The notes: a model not told the origin generated them from the letters alone. 43,650 bases of DNA from Lachnospiraceae bacterium (GCA_017552985.1 JAFZNO010000069.1:1-43650); one strand, 5' to 3'; shown: positions 15,190-24,331, counted from the stretch's first letter. Translations and numbers: made by a program.

Positions 15190-16275
15190 ATGGAATTGAA
15201 GATTACCTGCATTCCGGGAGACGGAATTGGTCCTGAGATCGTCACGGAAGCAAAGAAAGTACTGAACAAGGTGGCTGAGGTTTACGGCCACAAAATGAAT
15301 TTCACTGACATTTTGATGGGCGGCGCGTCCATTGACGCCTGCGGGGTACCCCTGACGGATGAGGCCATTGCCACGGCGAAGGCTGCAGACGCCGTTTTGA
15401 TGGGTTCCATTGGCGGCAACACGACGACTTCCCCTTGGTACAAGCTTCCCCCGAACCTGAGACCGGAAGCTGGACTGTTAAAGATCAGAAAGGCATTAAA
15501 CCTGTTTGCGAACCTTCGTCCCGCAGTCCTATATGAAGAGCTTTCCGGAGCATGCCCCCTAAAGGAGGAGATCAGCAGTAAGGGCTTTGACATGCTGATC
15601 ATGAGAGAATTGACAGGCGGTCTTTATTTTGGAGAGAGAAAGACCGTTGAAGAGAATGGCGTTCTGAAGGCCATTGATACCTTGACTTATGATGAAAACG
15701 AGATCCGCCGCATTGCCATCAAAGGCTTCGACGTGGCAATGAAGCGCCGTAAGAAGGTGACCAGCGTTGACAAGGCGAACGTGCTGGATTCTTCCAGACT
15801 TTGGAGAAAGGTCGTGGAAGAGGTGGCAAAGGATTATCCCGAGGTGACGTTGGAGCATATGCTCGTTGACAACTGTGCAATGCAGCTGGTGAAGGATCCC
15901 GCGCAGTTCGACGTGATCCTGACGGAGAACATGTTTGGCGACATTCTTTCTGATGAGGCCAGCATGGTGACCGGATCGATTGGAATGCTTTCCAGCGCAA
16001 GCTTGAATGACACGAAATTTGGTCTGTACGAGCCGAGCCACGGTTCTGCTCCCGACATTGCTGGAATGGATATCGCAAATCCCATTGCGACGATCCTCAG
16101 TGCATCCATGATGCTCAGATTCAGCTTCGACCTTGACAAGGAAGCGGATGCGATCGACGCTGCCGTAAAGCAGGTGCTTCAGGACGGCTTCCGAACCGGA
16201 GACATTATGTCTGACGGATGCACCAAGGTTGGCTGCTCCAAGATGGGCGACCTCATCACCGAACGTATTAAATAA
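15190..16275 (+). CDS. leuB: 3-isopropylmalate dehydrogenase
   Basis: This enzyme (361 residues) oxidises and decarboxylates 3-isopropylmalate in leucine synthesis, using NAD. Seen: [14 protein letters not shown] at the start, MGSIGG, LRKALN-like [27 protein letters not shown], the [12 protein letters not shown] segment, [13 protein letters not shown], and [13 protein letters not shown]. The ATG at 15190 has AAGGAG eight bases upstream and is chosen over the GTG at 15181. It is first in an operon with ilvD (46 bases downstream) and ilvB. leuA and leuCD are not in the window. Confidence 0.97.
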   Translation: MELKITCIPGDGIGPEIVTEAKKVLNKVAEVYGHKMNFTDILMGGASIDACGVPLTDEAIATAKAADAVLMGSIGGNTTTSPWYKLPPNLRPEAGLLKIRKALNLFANLRPAVLYEELSGACPLKEEISSKGFDMLIMRELTGGLYFGERKTVEENGVLKAIDTLTYDENEIRRIAIKGFDVAMKRRKKVTSVDKANVLDSSRLWRKVVEEVAKDYPEVTLEHMLVDNCAMQLVKDPAQFDVILTENMFGDILSDEASMVTGSIGMLSSASLNDTKFGLYEPSHGSAPDIAGMDIANPIATILSASMMLRFSFDLDKEADAIDAAVKQVLQDGFRTGDIMSDGCTKVGCSKMGDLITERIK

Positions 16276-16321
16276 AGCCTTCCCAAAGCGTGGAAGTCAT
16301 AAGAAAGAAGGAGAAAAAAGT

Positions 16322-17992
16322 ATGAGAAGTGATTCCGTAAAGGTTGGTAATGCGCAGGCACCGCACAGGAGCCTCTTTAACGCACTGGGTTATACCGAGG
16401 AGGAGAGAAAGCGTCCCCTCATCGGCGTTGTTTGCTCTTATAATGAGATCGTTCCCGGCCACATGAATCTGGATAAGATCGCACAGGCCGTTAAGATGGG
16501 CGTGGCCATGGCTGGCGGTACTCCCATCATGTTCCCTGCGATTGCCGTATGTGACGGTATTGCAATGGGACACGTTGGCATGAAGTATTCCCTGGTAACG
16601 CGTGACCTGATCGCGGACAGCACCGAGTGTATGGCTCTGGCGCATGGCTTTGACGGTTTGGTTTGCATTCCGAACTGTGACAAGAACGTACCCGGACTTT
16701 TGATGGCAGCCGCAAGACTGAACATCCCCACCATTTTCGTGTCCGGTGGTCCGATGCTGGCTGGACGCATTCACGGAAAGAAGAGAAGCCTTTCCTCCAT
16801 CTTCGAGGCAGTAGGAAGCGTGGAAGCGGGCACGATGACGCAGGAAGAGCTTTGCCTGTATGAGGAAAAGGTTTGTCCTACCTGTGGTTCCTGTTCCGGA
16901 ATGTACACTGCAAACTCCATGAACTGCCTGACGGAAGCGATCGGCATGGGCCTTCGCGGCAACGGAACCATTCCTGCCGTATATTCAGACAGAATCCGCC
17001 TGGCAAAGCATGCCGGCATGAAGATCATGGAGCTTGTTGAGAAGAATATCAAGCCCCGTGACATTATGACGAAGGATGCATTCCTGAACGCCTTGACCGT
17101 AGACATGGCACTTGGATGCTCCACCAACACCATGCTTCACATTCCCGCAATAGCGAAGGAAGCTGGCGTTGACTTGAACCTTGACATTGCAAACGAACTT
17201 TCCGCAAAGACCCCGAACCTTTGCCATTTGGCACCTGCCGGTCCTACTTACATGGAGGACCTGAACGAGGCGGGCGGCGTTTATGCGGTAATGAATGAAT
17301 TGACCAAGAAGAATCTGCTGAATCTTGATTGCATGACCGTTAACGGAACGACCATCGGCGAGAACATCAAGAATTGCGTAAACATGGATCCTGAAGTAAT
17401 CCGTCCCGTTGAGAATCCTTATTCTGAGACCGGCGGAATTGCAGTATTGAAGGGTAATCTGGCTCCTGACAGCGGCGTTGTAAAGCGTTCCGCAGTTGTT
17501 CCTGAGATGATGGTTCATGAAGGACCTGCAAGAGTATTTGACTGTGAAGAGGATGCAATCGCAGCGATCAAGGGCGGCAAGATCGTTCCCGGTGACGTTG
17601 TGGTGATCCGTTATGAGGGACCGAAGGGTGGTCCTGGCATGAGAGAGATGCTGAATCCTACTTCAGCCATTGCCGGCATGGGACTTGGATCCTCCGTGGC
17701 ACTGATCACGGACGGACGTTTCTCCGGAGCTTCCAGAGGTGCATCCATCGGACACGTATCGCCTGAGGCAGCCGTTGGCGGCCCTATCGCCCTTGTTGAA
17801 GAAGGGGATATCATTCGCGTGGACATTCCTGCAAACAAGCTTGACGTGCTTGTATCTGACGAAGTGCTTGCTGAGCGCCGTGCAAAATGGCAGCCCAGAG
17901 AGCCTCGCGTAACGACGGGTTACCTTGCAAGATATCATGAGCTAGTGACCAGCGGCAACAGAGGTGCCGTTCTTGAAGTTCCCAAGAAGTAA
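16322..17992 (+). CDS. ilvD: Dihydroxy-acid dehydratase
   Basis: This Fe-S enzyme (556 residues) dehydrates dihydroxy acids in valine and isoleucine synthesis, giving the 2-oxo acids. Cluster and active-site motifs are in place: [49 protein letters not shown] and [11 protein letters not shown]-type sequence, then [12 protein letters not shown] near the C-terminus. The ATG at 16322 follows GAAGGAG, and an in-frame extension back into leuB is rejected. The product feeds leucine synthesis too, which explains pairing with leuB. Confidence 0.97.
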   Translation: MRSDSVKVGNAQAPHRSLFNALGYTEEERKRPLIGVVCSYNEIVPGHMNLDKIAQAVKMGVAMAGGTPIMFPAIAVCDGIAMGHVGMKYSLVTRDLIADSTECMALAHGFDGLVCIPNCDKNVPGLLMAAARLNIPTIFVSGGPMLAGRIHGKKRSLSSIFEAVGSVEAGTMTQEELCLYEEKVCPTCGSCSGMYTANSMNCLTEAIGMGLRGNGTIPAVYSDRIRLAKHAGMKIMELVEKNIKPRDIMTKDAFLNALTVDMALGCSTNTMLHIPAIAKEAGVDLNLDIANELSAKTPNLCHLAPAGPTYMEDLNEAGGVYAVMNELTKKNLLNLDCMTVNGTTIGENIKNCVNMDPEVIRPVENPYSETGGIAVLKGNLAPDSGVVKRSAVVPEMMVHEGPARVFDCEEDAIAAIKGGKIVPGDVVVIRYEGPKGGPGMREMLNPTSAIAGMGLGSSVALITDGRFSGASRGASIGHVSPEAAVGGPIALVEEGDIIRVDIPANKLDVLVSDEVLAERRAKWQPREPRVTTGYLARYHELVTSGNRGAVLEVPKK

Positions 17993-18026
17993 TTCAGACA
18001 ACTTTAGAATACAAGGAGAAACGAAA

Positions 18027-19709
18027 ATGCTTTTGAATGGTTCAGAAATTGTAGTTCAATGTTTGAAGGAACAGGGCGTAGACACCGTGTTCGGGTATCC
18101 CGGCGGTACGATCCTGAACGTGTATGACGCATTATATAAGCACAGTGATGAAATTCGTCACGTACTGACGAGCCATGAGCAGGGTGCGGCACATGCGGCT
18201 GACGGCTATGCAAGGGCTACCGGAAAGGTTGGCGTATGCCTTGCAACCTCTGGCCCCGGCGCCACCAATTTGGTCACCGGCATCGCAACTGCTTACATGG
18301 ATTCCGTTCCCCTGGTTGCCATCACTGCAAACGTGGCATTGCCCCTGCTTGGCAAGGATACCTTCCAGGAGGTAGACATTGCAGGCGTGACCATGCCGAT
18401 CACAAAGCATAATTACATCGTTAAAAAGGTGGAAGACTTGGCCATCACCATCAGAAAAGCCTTTCACATTGCGAAAACTGGCCGCCCCGGTCCCGTTCTT
18501 GTGGACATTACTAAGGACGTGACCGCGGCAACCTGTGAATATGAGCCTGAAGAACCCAGGGTATATGACCCCAAGGTTTGTTATGAAGAAGCAGAGATGG
18601 AAAAGGCACTTGAGTATATCAAGAATGCAAAGAAGCCTTTCATCTATCTTGGCGGCGGTGCGGTGATCTCCGGCGCATCCAAAGAGGTTGCAGAGCTTGC
18701 TGAACTGATCGATGCCCCCGTATGCGATACCTTAATGGGAAAGGGTGCGTTTGACGGATACAGTGAGCGTTATACCGGCATGATCGGCATGCACGGAACC
18801 AAGGCATCCAATCTGGGCGTAAGCGAATGTGACCTGCTCATTGCGCTTGGCGCTAGATTTTCCGATCGCGTGACCGGTAATCCCAAACGCTTTGCTGAGG
18901 GGGCAAAAATCATTCACGTAGACGTTGACAAAGCGGAGATCAACAAGAACATCCGTGCTGATGCCGCATTGCTGGGTGATCTGAAGCTTGTGCTGAAGGA
19001 TTTGAATGCAAAACTCGGTAAAATGGATCATTCTGAGTGGATGGCTCACGTAAAGGAATTGAAGGAAAAGTATCCCATGAAATATGAAAATGAGGTTCTT
19101 TCCTGCCCTTACGTGATCGAGGAGCTTGACCGCATTACTAAGGGACAGGCAATCATTACGACGGACGTTGGCCAGCATCAGATGTGGGCCGCTCAGTATT
19201 ATAAATACACGCAGCCCAGAACCTTCCTTTCCTCCGGCGGCCTTGGCACCATGGGATATGGCCTTGGCGCCTGCATCGGAGCACAGGTTGGCCAGCCTGA
19301 CAAGATCTGCGTGAACATTGCCGGTGACGGATGCTTTAGAATGAACATGAATGAGCTTGCAACTGCCAGCCGTTATAACATTCCCGTCATTGAGATCGTG
19401 ATCAACAATCACGTGCTCGGTATGGTTCGTCAGTGGCAGACGCTGTTCTATGGCAAGCGTTATTCCCAGACGATTTTGAACGATAAGGTTGATTTCTGCA
19501 AAGTTGCGGAAGGACTTGGATGCGAGGCAATCCGCGTAACGAAAAAAGAAGAGGTGGCACCTGCCATTGAAAAAGCGATCGCATTGAAGGCTCCGGTTTT
19601 GATCGAAGTCATGATCCCTGAAGATGACAAGGTATTCCCGATGGTTCCTGCAGGAGCTCCGATCAGTGAAGTGTTTGACGGAGATGATCTTAAGAAGAGA
19701 GAGCAGTAA
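18027..19709 (+). CDS. ilvB: Acetolactate synthase, large (catalytic) subunit
   Basis: This thiamine-diphosphate and FAD enzyme (560 residues) condenses pyruvate to acetolactate, or pyruvate with 2-oxobutyrate, in branched-chain amino acid synthesis. Motifs: VFGYPGGTILNVYDAL with HEQGAAHAADGYARATG (catalytic Glu region), LGKDTFQEVD, FSDRVTGN, and the ThDP motif GDGCFRMNMNELATA. The ATG at 18027 follows AAGGAG. No regulatory small subunit gene (ilvN) and no ilvC follow, so either they lie elsewhere or the enzyme functions without a linked partner. All ten Asp/Asn/His/Tyr-Val pairs in this gene use NAC before GTN. Confidence 0.96.
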   Translation: MLLNGSEIVVQCLKEQGVDTVFGYPGGTILNVYDALYKHSDEIRHVLTSHEQGAAHAADGYARATGKVGVCLATSGPGATNLVTGIATAYMDSVPLVAITANVALPLLGKDTFQEVDIAGVTMPITKHNYIVKKVEDLAITIRKAFHIAKTGRPGPVLVDITKDVTAATCEYEPEEPRVYDPKVCYEEAEMEKALEYIKNAKKPFIYLGGGAVISGASKEVAELAELIDAPVCDTLMGKGAFDGYSERYTGMIGMHGTKASNLGVSECDLLIALGARFSDRVTGNPKRFAEGAKIIHVDVDKAEINKNIRADAALLGDLKLVLKDLNAKLGKMDHSEWMAHVKELKEKYPMKYENEVLSCPYVIEELDRITKGQAIITTDVGQHQMWAAQYYKYTQPRTFLSSGGLGTMGYGLGACIGAQVGQPDKICVNIAGDGCFRMNMNELATASRYNIPVIEIVINNHVLGMVRQWQTLFYGKRYSQTILNDKVDFCKVAEGLGCEAIRVTKKEEVAPAIEKAIALKAPVLIEVMIPEDDKVFPMVPAGAPISEVFDGDDLKKREQ

Positions 19710-19723
19710 ATTTAAGGAGACCC

Positions 19724-21148
19724 ATGAAGAAAAAGTGGATTTTCATTTTGATTGGATCCGTGGCATGCTTAGGAGTTCTCGGTTTTGTTGGAAATTCAGC
19801 CGCTACGCAATACTTTCGTGACAGATATGCTCCCAACACCTGGATTGACGGCGTCTACTGTACCGGAAGGACCGTGGAGGACGTCAATCAGGAGATGGTG
19901 AGCAAGCTGGAGATTCCCGAGGTTGTGGTCGTAGACGCGAATGGCCAGGAGTATTCTTATAACCTAAAGAATGCTTCTCTTAGCTATGATTATTCTGAAG
20001 CCTTGACCAGATCGCTAAACGGACAAAAAACCAACGGATGGATGGCGGAAGCCGGAAGCACAACGGTCATTGATCCCGGAGACGCGGTCATCTCCTTTGC
20101 CGAGGAGAAGGTTTCGGAGTGGTGGAATGGCTTGCCCATCGTAAAGGCGGAGGAGGCCCAGCCAATCCTGGAGATGAAGTATGACGATGGCGGCGGTTAT
20201 GAACTCACCAGTACTCTTGACGGACATTTGGAAGTGAATAAGGGCTTGTCTGAACTGGTCAGCGCGATCTCTAACGGCACCAATGCGGTGAACCTAAAGA
20301 ATGCAGACTGCTATTATGATTATGAGATGACGGACTCGCAAAAAGATACCTTTGACACATGGAGAGAACTGAAATCCATGGAAAAATGCGGCCTGATCTA
20401 TGACATGGGAGCGGAACAGATCCAGTTTGACGAAAGCACCATGAGCAAGCTGATCGCTAAGGATGAAAAGGGCAATCCGCTGAAGGATGAGAACGGTCAG
20501 TATTATTATGACCTGGAAGCAGCGGACGAAATGATCGCAGAGCTGTGTGAACGCTATCATACCTACGGCAAAGATCGTGAGTTGCAGACGAGCCGTGAAT
20601 CTGGAGACGTGGTGATCGTTCCGGGAGGCAATTTTGGAACGGAGATCGACGTCAAGGCAGAGCAGGAGTATTTCCGTGAGGTCTTAAGCGATAAAATGCT
20701 TCGCGTGCTCAAATCCTCCCACGTGCCCAAATATCTTCATGAAACGCTTGTTAGAGGACTGGATGACATTGGCGGAACCTACATTGAAGTCGACATGACC
20801 GAGCAAACGATTTATTTTTACAAGGATGGAGAGCTTTTGGTGACTTCGGGAGTGGTTACGGGAAACCTAAGAACTAAGCACGGTACGCCCGAAGGCGTCT
20901 TCTGCATCCAGGGGAAATATAAAAATCGCATTCTGCGTGGTCCCGGATATGCTTCCTTCGTAAGAAGGTGGATGCCGGTGTATAAAGGGATCGGCCTTCA
21001 TGACGCCAACTGGCGTAAGAAATCAGAGTTTGGCGGCGAAACCTATAAGAGAAACGGTTCTCACGGATGCGTTAACATGCCGGACGAGACGACGGACATT
21101 ATCTTCGAACAGGCGGAGATTGGCACGCCGGTTTTGATTTTTAAGTAA
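19724..21148 (+). CDS. L,D-transpeptidase (YkuD domain) with N-terminal membrane anchor
   Basis: This 474-residue cell-wall enzyme is predicted to form 3-3 crosslinks in peptidoglycan or attach proteins to it. It has one N-terminal span (residues 5-27), a central region resembling the PG_binding_4 repeats that accompany these enzymes in Clostridia (about 50-200 and onward), and a C-terminal YkuD domain (about 345-474). The catalytic motif is SHGCVNM with Cys449, preceded by IGLHDANWR and HGTPEGVF. AAGGAG lies before the ATG, 14 bases after ilvB, so it may be co-transcribed with the amino-acid operon even though the functions are unrelated. No terminator is visible after it. Confidence 0.92.
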   Translation: MKKKWIFILIGSVACLGVLGFVGNSAATQYFRDRYAPNTWIDGVYCTGRTVEDVNQEMVSKLEIPEVVVVDANGQEYSYNLKNASLSYDYSEALTRSLNGQKTNGWMAEAGSTTVIDPGDAVISFAEEKVSEWWNGLPIVKAEEAQPILEMKYDDGGGYELTSTLDGHLEVNKGLSELVSAISNGTNAVNLKNADCYYDYEMTDSQKDTFDTWRELKSMEKCGLIYDMGAEQIQFDESTMSKLIAKDEKGNPLKDENGQYYYDLEAADEMIAELCERYHTYGKDRELQTSRESGDVVIVPGGNFGTEIDVKAEQEYFREVLSDKMLRVLKSSHVPKYLHETLVRGLDDIGGTYIEVDMTEQTIYFYKDGELLVTSGVVTGNLRTKHGTPEGVFCIQGKYKNRILRGPGYASFVRRWMPVYKGIGLHDANWRKKSEFGGETYKRNGSHGCVNMPDETTDIIFEQAEIGTPVLIFK

Positions 21149-21183
21149 TCCAAAAAAGTTTTTAGCAATTTAAATAACTAAAG

Positions 21184-21203
21184 TCTTGACTTTATAGTCA
21201 AGA
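21184..21203. promoter_or_regulatory. Perfect palindrome over the serC -35 box (candidate operator)
   Basis: TCTTGACT (21184-21191) and AGTCAAGA (21196-21203) are perfect inverted arms around TTAT. The -35 hexamer TTGACT lies inside the left arm. A dimeric repressor bound here would block RNA polymerase. The dyad centre is too close to the -35 box for the usual MerR-type placement in the spacer. Confidence 0.6.
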
Positions 21204-21214
21204 AAGAATATTCT
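21186..21214 (+). promoter_or_regulatory. Sigma-A promoter of serC-serA
   Basis: TTGACT (21186-21191) and TATTCT (21209-21214) are 17 bases apart. The start is expected near 21221, about 37 bases before the serC ATG, which has AGGAGG upstream. Confidence 0.78.
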
Positions 21215-21257
21215 ATTAACTAATGAAATAATCCGCATATAACAGGAGGAGAAAGTT

Positions 21258-22340
21258 ATGGCAAGAGTTTACAATTTCTCGGCAGGTCCTGCGGTTCTGC
21301 CCGAGGAGGTATTGAAGGAAGCTGCTGACGAGATGCTTGATTACAAGGGAACTGGCATGTCCGTAATGGAGATGAGCCATCGTTCCAAGGCATATCAGGC
21401 AATCATTGATGAGGCGGAAGCTGATCTTCGCGAATTGATGAACATCCCTGACAATTACAAGGTATTATTCCTTCAGGGCGGCGCTAGCCAGCAGTTCGCA
21501 ATGATCCCCATGAACCTGATGAAGAACAAGGTTGCTGATTACATTGTAACCGGTCAGTGGGCAAAGAAGGCATATCAGGAAGCTCAGATCTATGGTAAGG
21601 CAAACAAGATCGCTTCTTCCGAGGACAAGACCTTCTCTTACATCCCTGATTGTTCCGATCTTCCCATCAGCGAGGATGCAGACTATGTTTACATCTGCGA
21701 GAACAATACCATTTACGGAACAAAGTTTAAGACTCTGCCTAACACGAAGGGCAAGACCCTGGTTGCAGACGTATCCAGCTGTTTCCTTTCCGAGCCCGTT
21801 GACGTTACCAAGTATGGCGTGATCTACGGCGGCGTTCAGAAGAATATCGGACCTGCAGGCGTTGTTATCGTGATCATCCGCGAGGATCTGATCACCGAGG
21901 ATACCCTTCCCGGAACTCCTACCATGTTAAAGTATAAGATTCATGCTGACAACGGCAGCATGTACAACACTCCTCCCGCATATGGAATCTATATTTGCGG
22001 CAAGGTATTCAAGTGGATCAAGAAGATGGGCGGACTTCAGGCAATGAAGGAGCGCAACGAGGCTAAGGCTAAGGTTCTCTATGATTTCCTTGACGAGAGC
22101 AAACTCTTCAAGGGCACCGTTCGCAAGGAAGACAGATCCCTGATGAACGTTCCTTTCGTAACCGGCAACGAGGAGCTGGACGCGAAGTTCGTTAAGGAAG
22201 CAACCGCTGCAGGATTTGTAAACCTGAAAGGCCACAGAACCGTTGGCGGCATGAGAGCATCCATCTACAATGCAATGCCCATCGAAGGCGTTCAGAAGCT
22301 TGTTGAGTTCATGAAGAAGTTTGAAGAGGAGAATGCATAA
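21258..22340 (+). CDS. serC: Phosphoserine aminotransferase
   Basis: This PLP enzyme (360 residues) converts 3-phosphohydroxypyruvate to phosphoserine using glutamate. It begins VYNFSAGPAVLPEEVL, the family N-terminal signature, and has FLQGGASQQFAMIPMN, and GGVQKNIGPAGVVIV containing the PLP lysine. The HRTVGGMRASIYNAMP stretch near the C-terminus is also typical. AGGAGG precedes the ATG. The stop overlaps the serA start by one base (TAATG). No serB phosphatase is linked. Confidence 0.97.
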   Translation: MARVYNFSAGPAVLPEEVLKEAADEMLDYKGTGMSVMEMSHRSKAYQAIIDEAEADLRELMNIPDNYKVLFLQGGASQQFAMIPMNLMKNKVADYIVTGQWAKKAYQEAQIYGKANKIASSEDKTFSYIPDCSDLPISEDADYVYICENNTIYGTKFKTLPNTKGKTLVADVSSCFLSEPVDVTKYGVIYGGVQKNIGPAGVVIVIIREDLITEDTLPGTPTMLKYKIHADNGSMYNTPPAYGIYICGKVFKWIKKMGGLQAMKERNEAKAKVLYDFLDESKLFKGTVRKEDRSLMNVPFVTGNEELDAKFVKEATAAGFVNLKGHRTVGGMRASIYNAMPIEGVQKLVEFMKKFEEENA

Positions 22341-23500
22341 TGAAAATCCATTGCTTAAATCCCATTGCCCAGGTTGGGCTTAAGAATTTTTCTGCTCAAT
22401 ATGAGATGACGCAGAACGTAAACGAGGCAGAGGGTATTCTGGTTAGAAGCGCATCCATGCATGAGATGGAGCTTCCCGACAGCCTTCTTGCAGTAGCAAG
22501 AGCAGGCGCAGGCACCAACAACATTCCTCTGGACAAGTGCGCAGAAAAGGGTATCGTTGTTTTCAACACCCCCGGTGCAAACGCTAACGGTGTAAAAGAG
22601 CTTGTGATCGCAGGCATGCTGCTTGCTGCAAGAGACGTGGTAGGCGGCATTGAGTGGGTTAAGGTTAACAAGGATGACGAGAATATCGCAAAGACCGCTG
22701 AGAAGGAGAAGAAGAACTTCGCAGGAACCGAGCTGATGGGCAAGAAGCTTGGCGTTATCGGCCTTGGTGCCATCGGTGCAAAGGTTGCAAACACTGCGAT
22801 CAGCCTTGGCATGGAAGTATACGGCTACGATCCTTATCTTTCCGTTAATGCAGCATGGCAGCTCTCCAGATCCGTTAAGCACGTAATCAACGTAGACGAC
22901 ATCTACGCTGATTGTGATTACATCACCATTCACGTTCCCCTGTTGGATTCCACCAAGGGAAGCATCAACCGAGAAGCAATTGCAAAGATGAAGAATGGCG
23001 TTGTCATCCTCAACTTTGCAAGAGACCTGCTTTGCAATGAGGCAGACGTGCTTGAGGGCATCAAGAACGGCAAGATCGCTCGCTACGTATCCGATTTCCC
23101 GAATCCTACCACCGCTGGTCAGCCTGGATGCATCGTAATCCCTCACCTTGGCGCAAGCACCGAGGAGAGCGAAGACAACTGCGCGATCATGGCAGTACAG
23201 GAGATCACCGATTACCTTGAGAACGGTAACATCCGCAATAGCGTAAACTATCCCGCATGTGACATGGGCGTTTGCACTGCGGCAGGCCGCATCGCAATCT
23301 TCCACAAGAACATCGCGAACATGATCACGAAGTTCACTGGTGCATTTGGTGAGAAGAACATCAACATCACCAACATGACTAACAAGTCTCGCGGAGATTA
23401 CGCTTACACCATGTGTGACGTGGAAGCACCCGTTCCCGCTGACATCGTAAGCAGCCTGGAAGCGCTTGAAGGCGTTTACCGCGTTCGCATCGTAAAATAA
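22340..23500 (+). CDS. serA: D-3-phosphoglycerate dehydrogenase (ACT-domain type)
   Basis: This enzyme (386 residues) performs the first step of serine synthesis, oxidising 3-phosphoglycerate with NAD. The nucleotide-binding motif is GKKLGVIGLGAIGAKVAN; NFARDLLCNE and the catalytic-His stretch IPHLGASTEESEDNCA follow. A C-terminal ACT domain (about 315-386, NITNMTNKSRGDYAYTM) suggests feedback control by serine. It is translationally coupled to serC through TAATG and followed by a strong terminator. The short form lacking the extra ASB domain is usual in Clostridia. Confidence 0.96.
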   Translation: MKIHCLNPIAQVGLKNFSAQYEMTQNVNEAEGILVRSASMHEMELPDSLLAVARAGAGTNNIPLDKCAEKGIVVFNTPGANANGVKELVIAGMLLAARDVVGGIEWVKVNKDDENIAKTAEKEKKNFAGTELMGKKLGVIGLGAIGAKVANTAISLGMEVYGYDPYLSVNAAWQLSRSVKHVINVDDIYADCDYITIHVPLLDSTKGSINREAIAKMKNGVVILNFARDLLCNEADVLEGIKNGKIARYVSDFPNPTTAGQPGCIVIPHLGASTEESEDNCAIMAVQEITDYLENGNIRNSVNYPACDMGVCTAAGRIAIFHKNIANMITKFTGAFGEKNINITNMTNKSRGDYAYTMCDVEAPVPADIVSSLEALEGVYRVRIVK

Positions 23501-23515
23501 ATCGTAATTATCAAG

Positions 23516-23547
23516 AGGCCTTCCCTTTCCCGGGAAGGCTTTTTTTA
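23516..23547 (+). terminator. Terminator after serA
   Basis: GCCTTCCC (23518-23525) pairs with GGGAAGGC (23532-23539), followed by seven or more T residues. It strongly resembles, in inverted orientation, the terminator at 23861-23890. Confidence 0.9.
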
Positions 23548-23860
23548 TGATTTTCTTGTTTTCTCACGGTACGTTCCGATGAAGGCATGAGGTATCGCGA
23601 AGGGCGGATTGGGGCCGGCATGGGACTCAGAACGGCACGGACTGCACTAAGCTCACCTTCCGCCCTCGGCAAAGACTCACCCTCGATTATAAATCTCGGG
23701 TTTCGTCTTATCGGTCGTTGGTTCGCTAAGTGCTGCCGGCTAATTGTTCTGAATCCCATGCCGGCCCAAATCCGCCCGCGAGCACTTGGTGCACTCAGAA
23801 CATGCGGTAAGAAAACAAAATGGTCCAATGTCCTACGGCAAAAATGTTGTGAATAAGCAT

Positions 23861-23890
23861 AAAAATAGCCTTCCCCAGAAAGGGAAGGCC
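23861..23890 (-). terminator. Terminator of the minus-strand 93-residue gene
   Basis: On the minus strand GGCCTTCCC (23890 downward) pairs with GGGAAGGC and is followed by TATTTTT. The stem arms (23868-23875 and 23882-23889) are the same as in the serA terminator. Confidence 0.85.
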
Positions 23891-23909
23891 GTAAGAGCGA
23901 ATATTGAAT

Positions 23910-24191
23910 TCAGTCTCTGTAGAGGAGGGGCATCTCGCCGCCCATGTTGAGATCTTTTAATTGATCCTGCAGCTTTTGGTCGGTGGCAACGGTAGCTTCG
24001 CTCTGAATATCCATGTAGAGGATGAACACGTCCTCGAGAGACATTCCTTTTTCCTTTGCGATGGTTTCCATCACGGGCTTTAATTTTTCAAGTTGCATGG
24101 AAACAGGAACCTTTTGGGGATCAATGTCACCCAAAACTTCCTCCGCATACTTGTTGATTCTTTTCAAAAGTTCTCTATTCTCGTCTGTCAT
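23910..24191 (-). CDS. Conserved-looking hypothetical protein, 93 residues
   Basis: This small acidic, mostly helical protein begins MTDENRELLKRINKYAEEVLGDID and ends MPLLYRD in the stated frame; it has no signal peptide, membrane span or cysteine. The central part (LEKLKPVMETIAKEKG, MSLEDVFILYMDI) looks like a compact helical bundle. AAAGGA lies seven bases before the ATG at 24191, which is preferred over the in-frame ATG at 24215. It has its own terminator and an inverted repeat upstream (24227-24263), so it appears to be an independently regulated gene. I do not recognise the family. Confidence 0.75.
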   Translation of the reverse strand: MTDENRELLKRINKYAEEVLGDIDPQKVPVSMQLEKLKPVMETIAKEKGMSLEDVFILYMDIQSEATVATDQKLQDQLKDLNMGGEMPLLYRD

Positions 24192-24226
24192 TTTTTTATC
24201 CTTTCCGGCGCCCATTTAGCGTCTTT

Positions 24227-24263
24227 GGATCATGATTCAACCCCTAATGCCGTGCCATGATCC
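24227..24263. promoter_or_regulatory. Inverted repeat in the divergent intergenic region
   Basis: GGATCATG (24227-24234) and CATGATCC (24256-24263) are perfect 8-base arms 21 bases apart, and the pairing extends by about three more bases if G-T is allowed. It lies between the divergent 93-residue gene and the DUF1015 gene. It may be an operator or a stem-loop in the leader of the minus-strand gene. Confidence 0.5.
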
Positions 24264-24302
24264 GAAACCTTTGCGCATAGATATATTAACACAAAAAGAA
24301 GG

Positions 24303-24331
24303 TTGTGCATAGAGTGTTTTTTTGATATACT
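24303..24331 (+). promoter_or_regulatory. Sigma-A promoter of the DUF1015-glgB-pse unit
   Basis: TTGTGC (24303-24308) and TATACT (24326-24331) are 17 bases apart. The start is expected near 24338, about 30 bases before the DUF1015 ATG. No other clear promoter or terminator was found from here to 34160. Confidence 0.7.

Larger units (their letters stand above)
23516..23890. repeat. Long imperfect inverted-repeat element (hairpin RNA or MITE-like), non-coding
   Basis: The 360-base gap between serA and the next gene is one large inverted repeat. Inner arms 23602-23633 and 23746-23777 match at 30 of 32 positions; outer arms 23556-23576 and 23798-23818 match at 17 of 21; inside, GCACTAAGC (23644-23652) and GCTAAGTGC (23725-23733) match at 8 of 9, then GGCA/TGCC and AAGAC/GTCTT. 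Small side hairpins sit between the outer and inner arms. Both ends carry near-identical terminators pointing inward. Composition is more GC-rich than the flanks. Frames of 89-105 codons cross it but are explained by the palindrome. It could be a mobile hairpin element or a structured RNA. Confidence 0.75.

Noticed and set aside
16229-16321. N-terminal extension of ilvD back into leuB
   Set aside because: The extra residues are not family-like and a strong ribosome binding site precedes the ATG at 16322.
21184-21203. MerR-type operator at serC
   Set aside because: The palindrome centre sits on the -35 edge, not in the middle of a 19-20 base spacer as MerR-type control needs.
22355-23305. 316-codon open frame on the minus strand of serA
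   Set aside because: It is a shadow of serA, has no ribosome binding site and shows Cys-rich composition not seen in real genes here.
23511-23856. Reading frames of 105 codons (minus) and 89 codons (plus) in the inverted-repeat block
   Set aside because: They mirror each other through the palindrome, lack ribosome binding sites and run through two terminators; the structure explains them.
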